Assembly: GCF_028656935.1 (NCBI RefSeq)
Contig: NZ_JAMDGZ010000004.1
Coordinates: forward strand, 1 to 64,000
DNA: 64,000 nucleotides
Origin: Pseudomonas rubra
Lineage (GTDB): Bacteria; Pseudomonadota; Gammaproteobacteria; Pseudomonadales; Pseudomonadaceae
Direction of reading: 5' to 3'
A model generated the notes under the pieces. It did no database searches. It had not been told where the DNA came from and worked only from the letters and a program-made list of their open reading frames with translations. Positions 33,244 to 43,779 of the stretch are shown piece by piece. The position numbers were made by a program, and so were the translations under genes. Each line of letters begins with the position of its first letter. Position 1 is the stretch's first letter.

Positions 33244-35748
33244 ATGACGCAAGTCACGGTGAAAGAATTGGCCCAAGAGGTCGCTGCACCGGTAGAGCGC
33301 CTGCTGCAGCAGATGCGTGAGGCAGGTCTGCCGCACACCGACGCCGGTCAGGTAGTGACCGATAATGAGAAGCAGGCATTGCTGGCTCATTTGAAGAGCA
33401 GCCACAAGGCAAAAGTGGAAGAACCGCGCAAGATTACCTTGCAGCGCAAAACCACCAGCACCCTGCGTGTCGCCGGTAGCAAGAGCATCAGCGTAGAAGT
33501 ACGCAAGAAGAAAGTATTCGTTCAGCGCAGCCCGGAAGAAATCCAGGCCGAGCAGAAGCGCGAGCTGGAAGAGCGCCGTGCAGCCGAAAACGCTGCCCGT
33601 GAAAAGACCGATGCCCAGGCACGTCAGCGTGTCGAGGAAGAAGTCCGTCGCCAACCTGCCGCTGCGCCTGCCGCACCGGCTGCTGTCGCTCCGGCTCCGG
33701 CTGCGGCACCTGTGATCGTAGCTGCTGACGCTGCTCCGGCCCCGGTTGCCGACCGCAAGAAAGACGACGTGCGTCGCAGCGACAAGTCGCGTGACGACGA
33801 GCGTCGTGGCGGCGAGCGCCGTAACGAAGCGCCGCGCGTTTCGGTCAAGGTCAAGGAAAAGGAAAAGGCGCCAACCCCGCGTGCCGCTCCGCGTACTACC
33901 GACGAAGAAAGCGATGGCTTCCGTCGTGGTGGCCGTGGCAAGGGCAAGCCGAAGAAGCGCAATGCCCATGGCTTCCAGAGCCCGACCGGTCCGGTGATCC
34001 GCGACGTGCAGATCGGCGAGACCATCACGGTTGCCGATCTGGCGAGCCAGATGTCCGTCAAGGGCGCTGAAGTCGTCAAGTTCATGTTCAAACTGGGCAC
34101 TCCGGTTACCATCAACCAGGTGCTTGATCGCGAGACCGCTCAACTGGTCGCCGAAGAGCTGGGCCACAAGGTCACCCTGGTCAGCGATACTGCCCTGGAA
34201 GACTCCCTGGCCGAATCGCTGAAATTCGAAGGCGAGGCGTTCTCCCGTGCACCCGTCGTGACCGTAATGGGCCACGTTGACCACGGTAAGACCTCGCTGC
34301 TCGACTACATCCGTCGTGCCAAGGTAGCTGCTGGCGAAGCCGGTGGTATTACTCAGCACATCGGTGCGTACCACGTCGAAACCGACCGCGGCATGGTCAC
34401 CTTCCTCGACACCCCGGGCCACGCCGCGTTTACCGCCATGCGTGCCCGTGGTGCCAAGGCGACCGACATCGTGATCCTGGTGGTTGCGGCGGACGACGGC
34501 GTGATGCCGCAAACCCGCGAAGCGGTCCAGCACGCCAAGGCTGCCGGTGTTCCGCTGGTTGTGGCGGTGAACAAGATCGACAAGCCAGGTGCCGACCTCG
34601 ATCGCATCCGTAACGAACTCTCCGTCGAAGGCGTTACCTCCGAGGAATGGGGTGGTGACACGCCGTTCGTCAAGGTCTCGGCGAAGATGGGTACCGGTGT
34701 CGACGAGTTGCTCGAAGCCGTCCTGCTGCAAGCCGAAATTCTCGAGCTCAAGGCCACTCCATCGGCCCCGGGTCGTGGTGTGGTGGTCGAGTCGCGCCTG
34801 GACAAGGGCCGCGGCCCGGTGGCTACCGTGCTGGTTCAAGACGGTACCCTGCGTCAGGGCGACATGGTCCTGTGCGGTTCGAACTACGGCCGTGTACGGG
34901 CCATGCTCGACGAAAACGGCAAGCCTGTTAAGGAAGCTGGTCCTGCGATCCCGGTCGAGATTCTCGGCCTGGACGGCACTCCGGACGCCGGTGACGAGCT
35001 GTCGGTAGTGGCTGACGAGAAGAAAGCCCGTGAAGTTGCCCTGTTCCGTCAAGGCAAGTTCCGCGAAGTCAAACTGGCTCGCGCTCACGCCGGCAAACTC
35101 GAGAACATTTTCGAGAACATGGGCCAGGAAGAGAAGAAAACTCTCAACATCGTGCTCAAGTCCGATGTCCGTGGTTCTCTCGAGGCCCTGCAGGGCTCCC
35201 TGAGCGGCCTGGGCAACGACGAAGTTCAGGTTCGCGTGATTGGTGGCGGTGTCGGTGGTATCACCGAGAGCGACGCCAACCTGGCCCTGGCGTCCAATGC
35301 AGTACTGTTCGGCTTCAACGTGCGTGCCGATGCCGGCGCGCGCAAGATCGTCGAGCAGGAAGGTCTGGATATGCGTTACTACAACGTGATCTACGACATC
35401 ATTGAAGACGTCAAGAAAGCCCTGACCGGTATGCTCGGCAGCGATGTTCGCGAGAACATCCTGGGTATCGCCGAAGTGCGTGACGTGTTCCGTTCGCCGA
35501 AGTTCGGCGCCATCGCCGGCTGTATGGTCGTCGAGGGTGTGGTCTACCGCAACCGTCCGATCCGCGTACTGCGCGAGGACGTGGTGATCTTCGAAGGCGA
35601 GCTGGAATCGCTGCGTCGCTTCAAGGACGATGCGTCCGAAGTACGTGCCGGCATGGAGTGCGGTATTGGCGTCAAGAGCTACAACGACGTCAAGGTCGGC
35701 GACAAGATCGAAGTCTTCGAGAAAGTCCAAGTGGCTCGTACGCTCTAA
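33244..35748 (+). CDS. infB: Translation initiation factor IF-2
   Basis: GTPase that delivers initiator tRNA to the 30S subunit. It has 834 residues. The N-terminal IF2N domain ([13 protein letters not shown]) and a long charged, Ala/Pro-rich linker to about residue 235 precede the G domain, with G1 [10 protein letters not shown]3 DTPGHAAF and G4 NKID. The C-terminal domains bind fMet-tRNA. Internal starts that make shorter IF2 isoforms occur in E. coli and could exist here, but I see no decisive site. Confidence 0.98.
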   Translation: MTQVTVKELAQEVAAPVERLLQQMREAGLPHTDAGQVVTDNEKQALLAHLKSSHKAKVEEPRKITLQRKTTSTLRVAGSKSISVEVRKKKVFVQRSPEEIQAEQKRELEERRAAENAAREKTDAQARQRVEEEVRRQPAAAPAAPAAVAPAPAAAPVIVAADAAPAPVADRKKDDVRRSDKSRDDERRGGERRNEAPRVSVKVKEKEKAPTPRAAPRTTDEESDGFRRGGRGKGKPKKRNAHGFQSPTGPVIRDVQIGETITVADLASQMSVKGAEVVKFMFKLGTPVTINQVLDRETAQLVAEELGHKVTLVSDTALEDSLAESLKFEGEAFSRAPVVTVMGHVDHGKTSLLDYIRRAKVAAGEAGGITQHIGAYHVETDRGMVTFLDTPGHAAFTAMRARGAKATDIVILVVAADDGVMPQTREAVQHAKAAGVPLVVAVNKIDKPGADLDRIRNELSVEGVTSEEWGGDTPFVKVSAKMGTGVDELLEAVLLQAEILELKATPSAPGRGVVVESRLDKGRGPVATVLVQDGTLRQGDMVLCGSNYGRVRAMLDENGKPVKEAGPAIPVEILGLDGTPDAGDELSVVADEKKAREVALFRQGKFREVKLARAHAGKLENIFENMGQEEKKTLNIVLKSDVRGSLEALQGSLSGLGNDEVQVRVIGGGVGGITESDANLALASNAVLFGFNVRADAGARKIVEQEGLDMRYYNVIYDIIEDVKKALTGMLGSDVRENILGIAEVRDVFRSPKFGAIAGCMVVEGVVYRNRPIRVLREDVVIFEGELESLRRFKDDASEVRAGMECGIGVKSYNDVKVGDKIEVFEKVQVARTL

Positions 35749-35809
35749 GCCACGAGCATGGGAACCGCCAATCGTCCGCCCCAGGGCAGCGCTTGGCGGC
35801 TCTGAACGC

Positions 35810-35844
35810 AACGCCCGGTCCGGCTTTAGCCTGGCCGGGCGTTT
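35810..35844 (+). terminator. Hairpin between infB and rbfA
   Basis: ACGCCCGG and CCGGGCGT form the stem, followed by a short TTTG. It lies in the 121-base gap inside an otherwise continuous operon, so it may set the infB:rbfA ratio rather than end transcription. Confidence 0.55.
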
Positions 35845-35869
35845 GCCGCTTTAGTTACAGGTAGCAAAA

Positions 35870-36277
35870 ATGGCAAAAGAATATAGCCGTACCCAACGCA
35901 TCGGCGATCAGATTCAGCGCGAGCTGGCCCAGTTGATCCGTCGTGAAGTCAAAGACCCGCGCGTCGGCGTGGTTACCATTACCGCTGTGGATGTCAGTCG
36001 CGATGTCGGCCATGCCAAGGTGTTCATCACCTGCATGGGCCAGGAAGGCGCGGACGACATCAAGCAGACCCTCAAGGTGCTCAACGGCGCGGCCAGTTTC
36101 CTGCGCGTGCACCTGGGTAAAGAAATGCAGCTGCGCAGCGTGCCGCAACTGCATTTCCACTATGACGAAAGCGTCAGCCGCGGTGTCCATCTGTCGGCCC
36201 TGATCGAGCGCGCCGTCGCTGAAGACAAGCTGCACCAGGCTTCCGATTCCGACTCGCCCCTGGACACCAAGGAGTAA
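35870..36277 (+). CDS. rbfA: Ribosome-binding factor A
   Basis: 30S maturation factor that acts on 16S rRNA helix 1 and in cold adaptation. It has 135 residues with a KH-like fold. Family markers are the N-terminal [34 protein letters not shown], and [14 protein letters not shown] near the C-terminus. It lies 3 bases before truB, so the two are coupled. Confidence 0.97.
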   Translation: MAKEYSRTQRIGDQIQRELAQLIRREVKDPRVGVVTITAVDVSRDVGHAKVFITCMGQEGADDIKQTLKVLNGAASFLRVHLGKEMQLRSVPQLHFHYDESVSRGVHLSALIERAVAEDKLHQASDSDSPLDTKE

Positions 36278-36280
36278 GCG

Positions 36281-37198
36281 GTGGCTCAGGTCAAGCGTAT
36301 CCGTCGTAACGTCAGCGGCATCATCCTGCTCGACAAGCCATTGGGGTTCACCTCCAACGCTGCCTTGCAGAAGGTCCGCTGGCTGCTCAATGCCGAAAAG
36401 GCCGGGCATACCGGTAGCCTCGACCCACTGGCCAGTGGTGTATTGCCACTGTGCTTTGGAGAGGCGACCAAGTTCTCGCAATACCTGCTCGATTCCGACA
36501 AGGGCTACGAGACGGTCATGCAACTGGGCCAGACCACCACCACCGGCGATGCCGAGGGTGAAGTACTGAAGTCCCGCGAGGTGACCATTGGTCGCGCCGA
36601 TATCGAAGCGGTTTTGCCACAATTTCGTGGTCAAATCAGTCAGATACCGCCGATGTACTCGGCCCTCAAGCGTGATGGTCAACCGTTGTACAAGCTTGCC
36701 CGTGCAGGTGAAGTAGTGGAGCGCGAGGCGCGTTCTGTTACTATTAACCGGTTGGAATTGCGCGAGAGCGAAGGCACCCGTGTCCGGCTGTCGGTCGGCT
36801 GCAGCAAAGGCACCTACATCCGCACCCTGGTCGAGGACATCGGCGAAGTGCTTGGTTGCGGGGCCTATGTCGCAGAATTGCGTCGTACGCACGCCGGTCC
36901 TTTCGAACTGGCCCAGACGGTGACCCTCGAAGAACTCGAAGCGGTCCACGCCGAAGGTGGCAACGAAGCGGTCGATCGCTTCCTGATGCCATCGGACAGC
37001 GGTCTGCTGGACTGGCCACTGTTGCAGTTCTCCGAGCACAGTGCGTTCTACTGGCTCAATGGTCAGCCGGTCAGAGCCCCTGACGCGCCGAAGTTCGGCA
37101 TGGTTCGGGTACAAGATCACAACGGTCGCTTCATCGGTATCGGTGAAGTGAGCGAAGACGGGCGTATCGCGCCACGTCGACTGATTCGGTCAGAATGA
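36281..37198 (+). CDS. truB: tRNA pseudouridine-55 synthase
   Basis: Makes the universal T-loop pseudouridine 55. It has 305 residues. The catalytic Asp is in [16 protein letters not shown], with [13 protein letters not shown] and [10 protein letters not shown] as further family motifs, and a C-terminal PUA-like domain. The start is GTG, three bases after rbfA, with GGAG nine bases upstream. Confidence 0.97.
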   Translation: MAQVKRIRRNVSGIILLDKPLGFTSNAALQKVRWLLNAEKAGHTGSLDPLASGVLPLCFGEATKFSQYLLDSDKGYETVMQLGQTTTTGDAEGEVLKSREVTIGRADIEAVLPQFRGQISQIPPMYSALKRDGQPLYKLARAGEVVEREARSVTINRLELRESEGTRVRLSVGCSKGTYIRTLVEDIGEVLGCGAYVAELRRTHAGPFELAQTVTLEELEAVHAEGGNEAVDRFLMPSDSGLLDWPLLQFSEHSAFYWLNGQPVRAPDAPKFGMVRVQDHNGRFIGIGEVSEDGRIAPRRLIRSE

Positions 37199-37351
37199 TC
37201 GAAACCCTCGGTGCCAGGCTCAGGCCTGGTTTCGGTGGTAAAGAGGATGGCTGTTAATAGGCACGGTCACGCCTCACTTTATGAATACAGGGAGCAGTCC
37301 CTGGCCTATTGGAAGCCGTTTATTCGGTTTCCCTTGATTTGGAGAAGCCAG

Positions 37352-37621
37352 ATGGCACTCAGCGTTGAAGAAAAAGCAAAGATCGTTGGCGAATACCAGC
37401 AAGCAGCCGGTGACACCGGTAGCCCGGAAGTACAGGTTGCCCTGCTGACCGCCAACATCAACAAGCTGCAAGGCCACTTCAAGGCCAACGGTAAAGACCA
37501 CCACTCCCGTCGTGGTCTGATCCGCATGGTTAACCAGCGTCGTAAGCTGCTGGACTACCTGAAAGGCAAGGACACCACTCGTTACAGCGCCCTGATCGGT
37601 CGTCTGGGTCTGCGTCGCTAA
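37352..37621 (+). CDS. rpsO: 30S ribosomal protein S15
   Basis: Primary 16S rRNA-binding protein of the platform. It has 89 residues, the universal length, starting [12 protein letters not shown] and ending RLGLRR. Conserved [20 protein letters not shown] is present in parts. The ATG at 37352 follows TTGGAGAAG. In E. coli S15 represses its own translation through a leader structure; the 153-base leader here could do the same, but I cannot show it. It stands before pnp, separated by a strongly structured spacer. Confidence 0.98.
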   Translation: MALSVEEKAKIVGEYQQAAGDTGSPEVQVALLTANINKLQGHFKANGKDHHSRRGLIRMVNQRRKLLDYLKGKDTTRYSALIGRLGLRR

Positions 37622-37646
37622 TAGCGGCCTGGCCAGTGGTGTGCAT

Positions 37647-37700
37647 GGCGTGCTGCAGTCACCAGGCGGAGCCTTTGGCCCCTGTACTGGTGAGCACGCC
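37647..37700 (+). promoter_or_regulatory. Long stem-loop in the rpsO-pnp spacer (candidate PNPase autoregulatory site)
   Basis: GGCGTGC and TCACCAG (37647-37653, 37659-37665) pair exactly with CTGGTGA and GCACGCC (37687-37700), leaving a 5-base bulge and a loop with a small inner GC stem. It has no T tract, so it is not an ordinary terminator. In E. coli an RNase III-cleaved stem-loop at this place controls pnp expression; a similar role is inferred. Confidence 0.6.
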
Positions 37701-37870
37701 TTGCGTATCTATGAGGTTGGCTGTCTGTCTCGCCTGAGCGGTTTTCCGCAAAGGCAGGGCAGGCTCCCAACCTCTAGTTTTATCTGGACTGCCAACAGGG
37801 CCGATTCCCTGTTCTGCCCAAGAATTCGCAAGAACAAGTTCCCCCAGAGCCACTGAAAAGGTAGGAAACC

Positions 37871-39976
37871 GTGAACCCGGTAATCAAGAAATTCCAGTTC
37901 GGTCAATCGACCGTTACCCTCGAGACGGGCCGTATTGCTCGTCAAGCGTCCGGCGCCGTATTGGTCACCGTCGACAACGATGTCACCGTACTGGTGACCG
38001 TGGTTGGTGCCAAACAGGCCGATCCAGGCAAAGGCTTCTTCCCCCTGTCCGTTCACTATCAGGAAAAGACCTACGCCGCCGGCAAGATCCCTGGTGGTTT
38101 CTTCAAGCGTGAAGGCCGTCCTTCCGAGAAAGAAACCCTGACCTCGCGTCTGATCGACCGTCCGATCCGTCCGCTGTTCCCAGAAGGCTTCATGAACGAA
38201 GTGCAGGTTGTCTGCACCGTCGTTTCCACCAGCAAGAAAACCGATCCGGACGTCGCGGCGATGATCGGTACCTCGGCTGCCCTGGCCATTTCGGGTATTC
38301 CGTTCGAAGGCCCGATCGGCGCCGCCCGTGTTGCTTTCCATGAAAGCACCGGCTACCTGCTGAACCCGACCTACGAGCAACTGGCAGCCTCGAGCCTGGA
38401 CATGGTCGTTGCCGGTACCTCCGACGCCGTTCTGATGGTTGAATCCGAAGCCAAAGAGCTGACCGAAGACCAGATGCTGGGCGCCGTACTGTTCGCCCAC
38501 GACGAATTCCAGGTTGTGATCCAGGCTGTCAAAGAGCTGGCCGCCGAAGCTGCCAAGCCGACCTGGGACTGGACTGCCAAGGCCGAGAACACTCCGCTGC
38601 TGAGCGCTATCCGCGCCGAGCTGGGCGAAGCTGTTTCCCAGGCTTACACCATCACCGTCAAGGCCGACCGTTACGCTCGCCTGGGTGAACTGCGCGATCA
38701 AGCGATTGCCAAGTTCTCCGGTGAAGAAGGCCAGCCAAGCGCTTCCGAAGTCAAAGAAATCTTCGGCGAAATCGAATACCGCACCGTTCGTGAAAACATC
38801 GTTAACGGCAAGCCACGTATCGATGGCCGCGACACCAAGACTGTGCGTCCGCTGAACATCGAAGTCGGTGTTCTGCCAAAGACCCACGGTTCGGCCCTGT
38901 TCACCCGTGGCGAAACCCAGGCCCTGGTCGTTGCGACCCTGGGTACTGCCCGTGACGCACAACTGCTGGACACCCTCGAAGGCGAGAAGAAAGACCCCTT
39001 CATGCTGCACTACAACTTCCCTCCGTTCTCGGTGGGCGAGTGTGGCCGCATGGGCGGTGCTGGCCGTCGCGAAATCGGTCACGGCCGTCTGGCTCGCCGT
39101 TCGGTCCAGGCCATGCTGCCTGCAGCTGACGTGTTCCCGTACACCATCCGCGTCGTCTCGGAAATCACCGAATCCAACGGTTCCAGCTCCATGGCTTCGG
39201 TCTGTGGTGCATCCCTGGCACTGATGGACGCTGGTGTGCCGATGAAGGCACCGGTTGCCGGTATCGCCATGGGTCTGGTTAAAGAAGGCGAGAAATTCGC
39301 TATTCTGACCGACATCCTCGGTGACGAAGACCACCTGGGCGACATGGACTTCAAGGTAGCCGGTACCGCCAAGGGTGTTACCGCGCTGCAGATGGACATC
39401 AAGATCAACGGCATCACCGAAGAGATCATGGAAATCGCCCTGGGCCAGGCCCTGGACGCGCGCCTGAACATCCTCGGTCAGATGAACCAGATCATCGGTC
39501 AGTCCCGTAGCGAACTGTCGGAAAACGCTCCGACCATGATCGCCATGAAGATCGACACCGACAAGATCCGTGACGTCATCGGTAAAGGCGGCGCGACCAT
39601 CCGTGCCATCTGTGAAGAAACCAAGGCTTCGATCGATATCGAAGACGACGGTTCGATCAAGATCTTCGGTGAGACCAAAGACGCCGCTGAAGCTGCTCGT
39701 CAGCGCGTTCTGAGCATCACTGCCGAGGCCGAAATCGGCAAGATCTACGTCGGCAAGGTCGAGCGCATCGTCGACTTCGGTGCTTTCGTCAACATCCTGC
39801 CTGGCAAAGACGGTCTGGTTCACATCTCCATGCTGAGCGATGCTCGCGTCGAGAAAGTGACCGACATTCTCAAAGAAGGTCAGGAAGTTGAAGTACTGGT
39901 ACTGGACGTGGACAACCGCGGCCGTATCAAGCTGTCGATCAAGGACGTTGCCGCTGCCAAGGCATCCGGTGTCTAA
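37871..39976 (+). CDS. pnp: Polyribonucleotide nucleotidyltransferase (PNPase)
   Basis: Phosphorolytic 3'-5' exoribonuclease of the degradosome. It has 701 residues: two RNase PH domains (first from residue 10; second with [18 protein letters not shown] and [17 protein letters not shown]), then KH ([17 protein letters not shown]) and S1 ([18 protein letters not shown]) domains. The start is GTG with a TAGGAA site; the upstream spacer holds the stem-loop at 37647-37700. A strong terminator follows. Confidence 0.98.
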   Translation: MNPVIKKFQFGQSTVTLETGRIARQASGAVLVTVDNDVTVLVTVVGAKQADPGKGFFPLSVHYQEKTYAAGKIPGGFFKREGRPSEKETLTSRLIDRPIRPLFPEGFMNEVQVVCTVVSTSKKTDPDVAAMIGTSAALAISGIPFEGPIGAARVAFHESTGYLLNPTYEQLAASSLDMVVAGTSDAVLMVESEAKELTEDQMLGAVLFAHDEFQVVIQAVKELAAEAAKPTWDWTAKAENTPLLSAIRAELGEAVSQAYTITVKADRYARLGELRDQAIAKFSGEEGQPSASEVKEIFGEIEYRTVRENIVNGKPRIDGRDTKTVRPLNIEVGVLPKTHGSALFTRGETQALVVATLGTARDAQLLDTLEGEKKDPFMLHYNFPPFSVGECGRMGGAGRREIGHGRLARRSVQAMLPAADVFPYTIRVVSEITESNGSSSMASVCGASLALMDAGVPMKAPVAGIAMGLVKEGEKFAILTDILGDEDHLGDMDFKVAGTAKGVTALQMDIKINGITEEIMEIALGQALDARLNILGQMNQIIGQSRSELSENAPTMIAMKIDTDKIRDVIGKGGATIRAICEETKASIDIEDDGSIKIFGETKDAAEAARQRVLSITAEAEIGKIYVGKVERIVDFGAFVNILPGKDGLVHISMLSDARVEKVTDILKEGQEVEVLVLDVDNRGRIKLSIKDVAAAKASGV

Positions 39977-39990
39977 GAACGTGGCTTAAG

Positions 39991-40018
39991 AAAAAGGACC
40001 CTTCGGGGTCCTTTTTTT
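39991..40018 (+). terminator. Terminator after pnp
   Basis: AAAAAGGACC, a five-base loop and GGTCCTTTTTTT make a strong intrinsic terminator that closes the rimP-to-pnp operon. Confidence 0.95.
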
Positions 40019-40048
40019 GTGCCTGGTAAAAGTCGCCTGCGGACTTGC

Positions 40049-40064
40049 ATCTTGCATGCAAGAT
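40049..40064. promoter_or_regulatory. Perfect 16-base palindrome upstream of the BON-domain gene
   Basis: ATCTTGCATGCAAGAT is fully self-complementary. TTGCA recurs in the same stretch (around 40044 and 40075-40087), in AT-rich DNA 170 bases before the gene at 40235. It looks like a dimeric-regulator site; the regulator is unknown. Confidence 0.4.
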
Positions 40065-40234
40065 TTTGTCTCTGCTTGCAAATTGCACGATCAAGGATTG
40101 TTTCTAGATTTTTAAATTATTGATTTATAAGGATTAAATTTTATTAAAAAGCTGGCATAGGCCCTGCAGCGGTATTCATACCCCTGCTGCCAGGATTTAC
40201 GGCGCAGACTTTTCGAAAAACAGGAGTGTCTTGT

Positions 40235-40585
40235 ATGAAGAAGTTCGCTATTGCTGCCGCTACTGCCACCGCCCTGACGTTGACCCTGGCTAACGCGGCA
40301 TTCGCCCAACAGCCTGCCCAGGCTCCGCTGACCGTTGCTGCTGGTGAAGTGACCAAAGCAACCGAAGCGACCTCCGACACCTGGATCACTACCAAGGTCA
40401 AAGCTGACCTGATGACCGAAAAAGGCATCCCGGGCACTGACATCAAGGTTGAAACCAATAAAGGCGTGGTCTCCCTGTCTTCGACGGTAGCGCTGACTGA
40501 TTCGCAGAAAGAGATGGCGGTTGCCATCACCAAGAAAATCAAAGGCGTCAAAGCGGTATCGGCTGACGGCCTGAAAGCCGACTAA
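40235..40585 (+). CDS. Exported BON-domain protein (OsmY-like)
   Basis: A 116-residue periplasmic protein with signal peptide (MKKFAIAAATATALTL, cleavage near ANAAFA, residue 24) and one BON domain (SDTWITTKVKADLM, DIKVETNKGVVSLSSTV, AVAITKKIKGVKAVS). BON proteins associate with membrane lipids, and OsmY-type members respond to osmotic or envelope stress. The ATG was chosen because CAGGAG lies 8 bases upstream. It stands alone between terminators downstream of pnp, in AT-rich flanking DNA. Confidence 0.88.
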   Translation: MKKFAIAAATATALTLTLANAAFAQQPAQAPLTVAAGEVTKATEATSDTWITTKVKADLMTEKGIPGTDIKVETNKGVVSLSSTVALTDSQKEMAVAITKKIKGVKAVSADGLKAD

Positions 40586-40649
40586 GGTTTGTCCCGACTC
40601 GCTGATCCTTACTGGTTCATGCGAAAGACCAAAAGGACTTGGTCTCCCT

Positions 40650-40680
40650 AAGCCCCGGCACTGGTTGCCGGGGCTTCTTT
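40650..40680 (+). terminator. Terminator after the BON-domain gene
   Basis: AAGCCCCGGCA and TTGCCGGGGCTT pair with a short loop, followed by CTTT. Confidence 0.88.
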
Positions 40681-40751
40681 GTCAGGAGAGGAATAATAGC
40701 GGTGGGAGCGGCGATGCGGCGACCCGACTTGCCCCGCGATAGGTGCCTACT

Positions 40752-43688
40752 TTACTCCGCATCCAGATGCAGCGGTGAAATCACCCGCCCATCCGCCTCG
40801 GCCTGGCCGAGGCTGGCGTCGACGAAGTACACCCGGTCATCCGCCAACTGGCCTTTGTCCACCAGGTAGTCCTTGATGCTGCTGGCCCGGGCCTGACCCA
40901 ACTGGCGCAACAGCAGGGCGCTTTCGCCCCAGGACTTGAGTACCGCATCGCGCATCTGGGTAGTGCGCTGCTCTCGGTCCAGCTGTTCCCACTCGGCCGG
41001 TGGCTGCTGCTTCATACGGGTGCGGTAAATGCCCTCGAGCATTGCCGGCTTGTCGCCGTCCGGGACCTTCAGGTCTGACGCCTGGGCAGGCACCTTGTCG
41101 CCGCGACGCTGGAGGATCTTGTAGTAAGTGGCCTGGTACTCACGCTCCAGGCGTTGCTGGGCAATCAGGGGCCCGTCGCTGCTCTGGGCGCTGGTGCCTT
41201 CGATTTCCAGGCGCAGGGCAGGACGCTCCTTCAGCGCGTTGGCAAGTTTGTCCAGGGCGCTTTGCGCATCAGCGCTCAGGTCGCTGGAGCCAGCGACGAA
41301 GGCCACGTTGCCCAGGTCTTGGGCATCACCGCCGCTGACCAGTCCGCCAATGAACTTGAACGGCGCTTGGGCCGCACGCATCACCAGGTTGCGCAGGGTC
41401 TGCCAGACGATCGGCATGACACTGAACTGCGGGTCGTTGAGGTCGCCGGTCACCGGCAGCTCGATGGAGATCTTGCCGTCGGTGTCCTTGAGCAAGGCTA
41501 CTGCCAGGCGAATCGGCAGGTCCACGGCATCCGGGCTATCGACTTTTTCCCCCAGTTGCAATTGCTCGACCACCACCTTGTTCTCGGCCTTGAGCTTGCC
41601 CTGGGTGATCACGTAATGCAGGTCGATGTTCAGCCGGCCCTTGCGGATGCGAAAGCCTGCGAACTTGCCTGAGTACGGAGTCAAGGTGGTCAGCTCGACG
41701 CGTTTGAAGCTGGTGGCAATGTCCAGGGCGGCCATCGGGTCGAAGGGGTTCAGCGAGCCTTTGATGGTCACCGGGGCATAACGATCGACCTTGCCCTTGA
41801 TGTCGATTTTGGCCGGTTTTGGCTGGCGGTTGTCGATGGTGCCGATCTGGCCATTGAGCTGCTGGATGGCCGTGGCGAAGTTCGGTGTCAGGCTGAAGTC
41901 GGCAAAGTTGGCCGAACCGTCGTTGATGTCGATTGCACCGATGCGGATGCCCAGTGGCTTCTCGGCCGCAGCCTTGGTGGTGCTGGGGGCTTTGGCTTGC
42001 GCCGTGGCCGGTTGCGCGATCAGCAGGTCATCGACGTTGGTGGTGCGGTCTTCGTTGATCATGAAGCGCGCGTAGGGTTGCTTGAGGGTCACCTTGCCGA
42101 TGCTCAGGGCGTCACCGTGGCGGTACGACAGGCCGTCGAGATTCAGCTGCTGCCATTTGACGAAGTCGCGGTCCTTGATGGTGTCCAGGGTGTGCAACTG
42201 GTTGACCTGGGCCTTGCCATCGATACTGAAGGCCAGTGGCGTGGTGCTCTTGAGGTCGACGTTGAGGTCGCTGCCAAGCATGCCACTGCGCAGTTCCAGG
42301 CGAATGTAAGGGCTGATGTAGGCCTGGGCGATACGCAGGTCGATGTCCTGGGTGCTGACCTTGAGCTTGGCGCTGACCGGTGCCAGATTCACTTCACCGG
42401 CGGCCTGCAGTTTGCCCTGTTTACCCACGCCGGTATCGAGCTTGAGGGTGAAGGGCGACTGGTTGAGGCTGTCGAAATTCTGCAGGTCTAGGTTCAGCGG
42501 GCCGACGTCCAGGGCCACTGGCTCTTTCTGCGAGCGGTCGGCCAGGTGCACCTGATAATTGCGCAGTTGCACGTCTTTGAGCAGTACCTGCCACGGCTTG
42601 CTCGGCGCTTGGGCTGCGGTCTGTTGCTCGGCGTCCGCTGTAGCGGCGGCGGGCTCGGCTTTTTCTTTGGGCGTGGCCTTGGCCGGTTGGCTGGCGAACA
42701 GCTTTTGCCAGTCGAGCTGGCCATCGGACTCCACAGCCGCCCAGGTTTCGAGCTTTTCACTGCGGATCTTGCCAACGGTGACCAGTTGCTTGGCCAGGTC
42801 AATCGAGGTTTCGCTGACATCCAGTCGTGCCAGGCGGGCCAGCGGCCGGCCATCCGGGGCCTTGATGGCAAAGGGCGCGATGCTTACCGAAGTGTTGTCC
42901 AGCAGCAGCTCGGTTTCTTTGGACAGATTCAACTTGTAATGGGTATCGAGGCTGACCACGCCTTCTTCGAGCACCAGTGGCACGGCATCACGGACATACG
43001 GCCAAAAGGCCTTCATCTTGCCATCGGTGACCTTCAAGGTGCCTTCGGAGGCGAGCGGTACCAGGCTGAAGGTGCCGCTCCAGTCGATACGGCCGCCGGC
43101 CGGCCCGATAGCGACCAGCGACATGTCGGTGCTGTCCTCGGGCAGGGTGCTGAGGTTTTTCAGCTCCAGGTTCATCGAGTCGTAGAGGAACTCGATCGGC
43201 TCGCTCGGGCGCAGGTCCTGGAAATGCAGGTAGCCTTCGCTGAGCTTGATGCTGTCGATGCGCAGCGGGAACGGGTCGCTGGCCGGTTCTTGCGGTTTGG
43301 GTTCGCTGGGCGGCAGCTTGAACAGCTGGGCCAGGTTGAGGCTGCCGTCCTTGGCGAACAGCAGCTCGGTGTGCGCCTTGTCCAGCTCGACCCCGGCCAG
43401 GTGCAAGGCACCGGTCCACAGGCTGTCGAGCTGCAGGTTGGCGTACAGGCGTTCGAAGCCGACTTGCTCCTTGCCCGGCTCACCGATCTGCAGGCCCCAG
43501 AGGGTCAGTTCGAGGCTGAACGGGTTGAGTTCGATCCGTTGCAAGTGCGCCGGCACCGTGGCGTAGCTGGCTAGTTGCTGGTTGGCAATACGCAGGGCAA
43601 CCCCTGGGAGGATCAGAAAGCCTAGCAGGCTGTACAAGGCCACTGCGGCCAGCATGGCGCCGAGGGCGCGTTTCAATCCTTTGGGCAT
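40752..43688 (-). CDS. DUF748 / AsmA-like envelope protein with OmpA-like C-terminus
   Basis: A large protein of 978 residues anchored by one N-terminal hydrophobic segment (ALGAMLAAVALYSLLGFLIL). The body is beta-rich and repetitive, like AsmA/DUF748 proteins thought to bridge the envelope. Near residue 820 it has the OmpA-type pattern VAFVAGSSDLSADAQSALDKLA followed by LRLEIEGTSA, suggesting peptidoglycan or periplasmic contact. An Ala/Lys/Pro-rich low-complexity stretch lies around residues 345-375. The ATG at 43688 was chosen; a GTG at 43733 would add 15 residues. Role unproven; lipid transport or envelope maintenance is an inference from the family. Confidence 0.82.
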   Translation of the reverse strand: MPKGLKRALGAMLAAVALYSLLGFLILPGVALRIANQQLASYATVPAHLQRIELNPFSLELTLWGLQIGEPGKEQVGFERLYANLQLDSLWTGALHLAGVELDKAHTELLFAKDGSLNLAQLFKLPPSEPKPQEPASDPFPLRIDSIKLSEGYLHFQDLRPSEPIEFLYDSMNLELKNLSTLPEDSTDMSLVAIGPAGGRIDWSGTFSLVPLASEGTLKVTDGKMKAFWPYVRDAVPLVLEEGVVSLDTHYKLNLSKETELLLDNTSVSIAPFAIKAPDGRPLARLARLDVSETSIDLAKQLVTVGKIRSEKLETWAAVESDGQLDWQKLFASQPAKATPKEKAEPAAATADAEQQTAAQAPSKPWQVLLKDVQLRNYQVHLADRSQKEPVALDVGPLNLDLQNFDSLNQSPFTLKLDTGVGKQGKLQAAGEVNLAPVSAKLKVSTQDIDLRIAQAYISPYIRLELRSGMLGSDLNVDLKSTTPLAFSIDGKAQVNQLHTLDTIKDRDFVKWQQLNLDGLSYRHGDALSIGKVTLKQPYARFMINEDRTTNVDDLLIAQPATAQAKAPSTTKAAAEKPLGIRIGAIDINDGSANFADFSLTPNFATAIQQLNGQIGTIDNRQPKPAKIDIKGKVDRYAPVTIKGSLNPFDPMAALDIATSFKRVELTTLTPYSGKFAGFRIRKGRLNIDLHYVITQGKLKAENKVVVEQLQLGEKVDSPDAVDLPIRLAVALLKDTDGKISIELPVTGDLNDPQFSVMPIVWQTLRNLVMRAAQAPFKFIGGLVSGGDAQDLGNVAFVAGSSDLSADAQSALDKLANALKERPALRLEIEGTSAQSSDGPLIAQQRLEREYQATYYKILQRRGDKVPAQASDLKVPDGDKPAMLEGIYRTRMKQQPPAEWEQLDREQRTTQMRDAVLKSWGESALLLRQLGQARASSIKDYLVDKGQLADDRVYFVDASLGQAEADGRVISPLHLDAE

Positions 43689-43779
43689 GTGTGGCGTCGT
43701 CTGTCTCGAACGGAGGTGGTTGGAGTATGGCACGTAAAAACGGTTCCGAAGCTACCCCGTATATTTGCGATTTTTTGTG

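Noticed and set aside
37647..37700. Rho-independent terminator after rpsO
   Set aside because: The stem is not followed by a T tract, and pnp continues downstream; regulatory processing site preferred.
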